Shown: piece by piece, positions 62,055 through 64,000 of the stretch
Layout: every line of letters begins with the position of its first letter
Position numbering within the stretch: the first letter of the stretch is position 1
Source of the DNA: Raphanus sativus
Taxonomy: Eukaryota; Streptophyta; Magnoliopsida; Brassicales; Brassicaceae
Reading direction: 5' to 3'
DNA: 64,000 bases
NCBI RefSeq assembly: GCF_000801105.2
Contig: NC_079516.1
Location: forward strand, 48,963,265 to 49,027,264
Notes under the pieces: model-generated
Database searches by the model: none
What the model saw: only the letters and a program-made list of their open reading frames with translations
What the model was told of the DNA's origin: nothing
Made by a program: the position numbers and the translations under genes

Positions 62055-63689
62055 ATGGCTGCTTATTTCCACGGGAACCCACCGGAGATCTCAGCCGGAT
62101 CGGACGGTGGTTTACAAACATTGATCCTCATGAATCCAACGACCTACGTTCAATACACTCAACAAGACGACGACTCAAACAACAACACAAATAACAACAA
62201 CAGCAGTTTTGTTTTCCTCGACCCCCACGCGCCGCCGCAAAACACGAGCCAGCAGTTCGTCGGAGTTCCACTCTCCGGCCATAAAGCTGCTTCCATTACA
62301 TCCGCCGACAACATCTCTGTACTTCAAGGATACCCTCAGCGCGTACAGTACAGTCACTACAGCAGCCACCAAGTGGATCCCTCTCACCATCAAGCCGCGT
62401 GTGAGACTCCACGCGCGCAGCAAGGCCTCTTCTTGACTCTCTCGTCTCAACAGCAGCAGCACCAACAACGTCAAAACCAACACCAGACTCTCCATCACGT
62501 AGGGTTCGGATCCGGACCCGGAGAGGATATCCGGGTCGGATCAGGCTCTGTAGGGTCGGGAGTAACAAACGGAATAGTGAATCTCGTGAGCTCCAAGTAC
62601 TTGAAGGCAGCGCAAGAGCTTCTAGATGAAGTAGTCAAAGCTGATTCTAATGACATCAACACTAAATCTCAACTATTCTCGTCGAAGAAAGGGACTAGTG
62701 GAACTGATGATAGAGTTGTCCGAGAATCTTCCACCGGTGCCGGAGAAGGTTCCGGTGGTGGAGGAGAAGCTTCGGAGAAACTCACGGTGGAGATAGGAAC
62801 GGCAGAGCGGCAGGAAATACAGATGAAGAAAGCAAAGCTGAGTAGTATGCTTCACGAGGTAACAACAATACGTTATCTTATATCACACATGAAGTGGACT
62901 TCAAAAAAGCTACCGTTTAAATTTTTCATTCATTTTCACTTCTTATTATATATTTGTACTATTTTTGGGCTCTTCTGATTTCTCAATTCAACAATTTTAT
63001 AGAGTTCCTCTCTTCTAAATTAACTTGTCATATACATTCTCTTTTACTCCCTCTCTTTGTTGATTTTCGAAAGATGAACAACTTTTATAGATAACATTAG
63101 ACCATCAATTCTATATCAGTTATTATAATCCATAAGCCTCATGTAACGTTATTGCTTGGCATATGAAAAGGTAGAGCAGAGATACAGACAGTATCACCAA
63201 CAGATGCAGATGGTTATCTTATCATTCGAGCACGCGGCGGGAATAGGTTCCGCGAAGTCATACACGTCTCTCGCACTGAAGACCATATCAAGACAGTTCC
63301 GATCCTTGAAAGAGGCGATCGCTGGTCAGATAAAAACGGCCAACAAGAGCCTAGGGGAGGAGGATTCTGTCTCTGGTGTTGGGAGGCTCAAGTTTGTAGA
63401 CCATCACTTGAGACAGCAAAGAGCTATTCAGCAACATGGAATGATTCAACATCATCCTTCCAATAACGCTTGGAGACCTCAACGTGGTCTCCCCGAACGA
63501 GCCGTCTCAGTTCTCCGTGCTTGGCTCTTCGAAAACTTTCTTCACCCGTTAGTAACCCACACATTATCTATATATATCCATTATTTTTCGCTTGAGCATA
63601 GACTAAGTCTTGTCTTTGTTTACGTTAGATACCCTAAGGATTCGGACAAGCACATGCTAGCTAAGCAAACAGGACTCACTCGGAGCCAG
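62055..63689 (+). CDS. BLH1: BEL1-like homeodomain protein BLH1, 3' part outside the window
   Basis: Exons 62055-62858, 63171-63547 and 63629-63689 give the first 414 residues; the window ends in the next intron. The start [20 protein letters not shown] is as in Arabidopsis BLH1 (At2g35940). Then come Asn- and Gln/His-rich stretches, the SKY box ([18 protein letters not shown]), the BELL box ([20 protein letters not shown] to [11 protein letters not shown]) and the beginning of the TALE homeodomain ([21 protein letters not shown]). BELL proteins pair with KNOX homeodomain proteins, which moves both into the nucleus. Before the homeodomain, GVGRLKF lacks four residues that Arabidopsis has there. 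Otherwise intact. Confidence 0.95.
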
Positions 63690-64000
63690 GTACGTATGGT
63701 GCAAATGATTTTGTCTTATTGTGTCAACTAACGAAACATATTGCTGTCAACAAATACGAATCAATCACGAAGAAAGCAAAAACATTTAGTAAAGAAAAAG
63801 CAAATACTTGTTTTAGGATTTGTATATTGATTATTTGAATAAATAGTTTACAACCCATTAGATCAGTATTTATATAAATTCAAAATCTGGTTCTTTTTCT
63901 TTTTAAAATAACTTTTTCATTTACCTAATGAATTTCTCTTAGTCACATTCGTTGGATAGGACGAAATCACTCTAGAATTAACACGTATTTATATGTGGAT

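Noticed and set aside
62175..62568. Two minus-strand frames opposite BLH1
   Set aside because: Antisense shadows of the Gln/Asn-rich first exon.

Overview
The window is nuclear DNA of a crucifer, most likely a Brassica-type genome. Genes have short AT-rich introns with GT-AG borders, intergenic DNA is very AT-rich and packed with small transposons, and the order of recognisable genes follows Arabidopsis chromosome 2 around At2g35630 to At2g35940. I recognised gene identities by reading the translations; no database was searched.

Layout: a 51-exon microtubule organiser gene MOR1 (1363-14463, +), then the ubiquitin-RUB fusion gene RUB2/UBQ7 (15106-15823, +), a TBL/PMR5-type cell-wall acetyltransferase gene that I do not know from this place in Arabidopsis (17229-19362, +), a VEFS-box Polycomb gene at the position of FIS2 (23248-25956, + with a duplicated leader exon upstream), and a decayed copy of the dual-specificity phosphatase gene that follows FIS2 in Arabidopsis (26337-27002, -). 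Next come a Helitron (27348-28688), an ERF038-like DREB A-4 transcription factor (29651-30247, +), and a transposon-rich gap with a 775-bp retroelement that has a perfect 14-bp target duplication. The GT8 glycosyltransferase gene PGSIP7 (37145-41759, -) has a 3-kb first intron filled with nested elements.

From 41.8 kb to 61.3 kb there is almost no protein-coding sequence: one single-exon frame of unknown nature with a poly(A) tail (45994-47090, -), a second Helitron, several Stowaway-type MITEs, and an RNA gene. The RNA gene is a cluster of three box C/D snoRNAs on the minus strand (48422-48750). Two of its guides match highly conserved rRNA segments that I recognise. Upstream lie two TGGGCY boxes and a TATA box, the usual promoter layout of plant snoRNA and ribosomal genes. 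The window ends inside BLH1 (62055-63689, +, 3' end missing), whose leader carries a hAT-type MITE with a perfect 8-bp duplication.

The genes do not form one pathway; they are a conserved chromosomal neighbourhood thinned by gene loss. The two most unusual features are a recurrent class of tiny T/A-tailed insertions (11-24 bp), each between direct repeats of 10-25 bp, seen at a dozen sites, and the FIS2-position Polycomb gene, which lacks a long Ser-rich repeat block and instead carries a C-terminal Lys-Ala6 heptad array.
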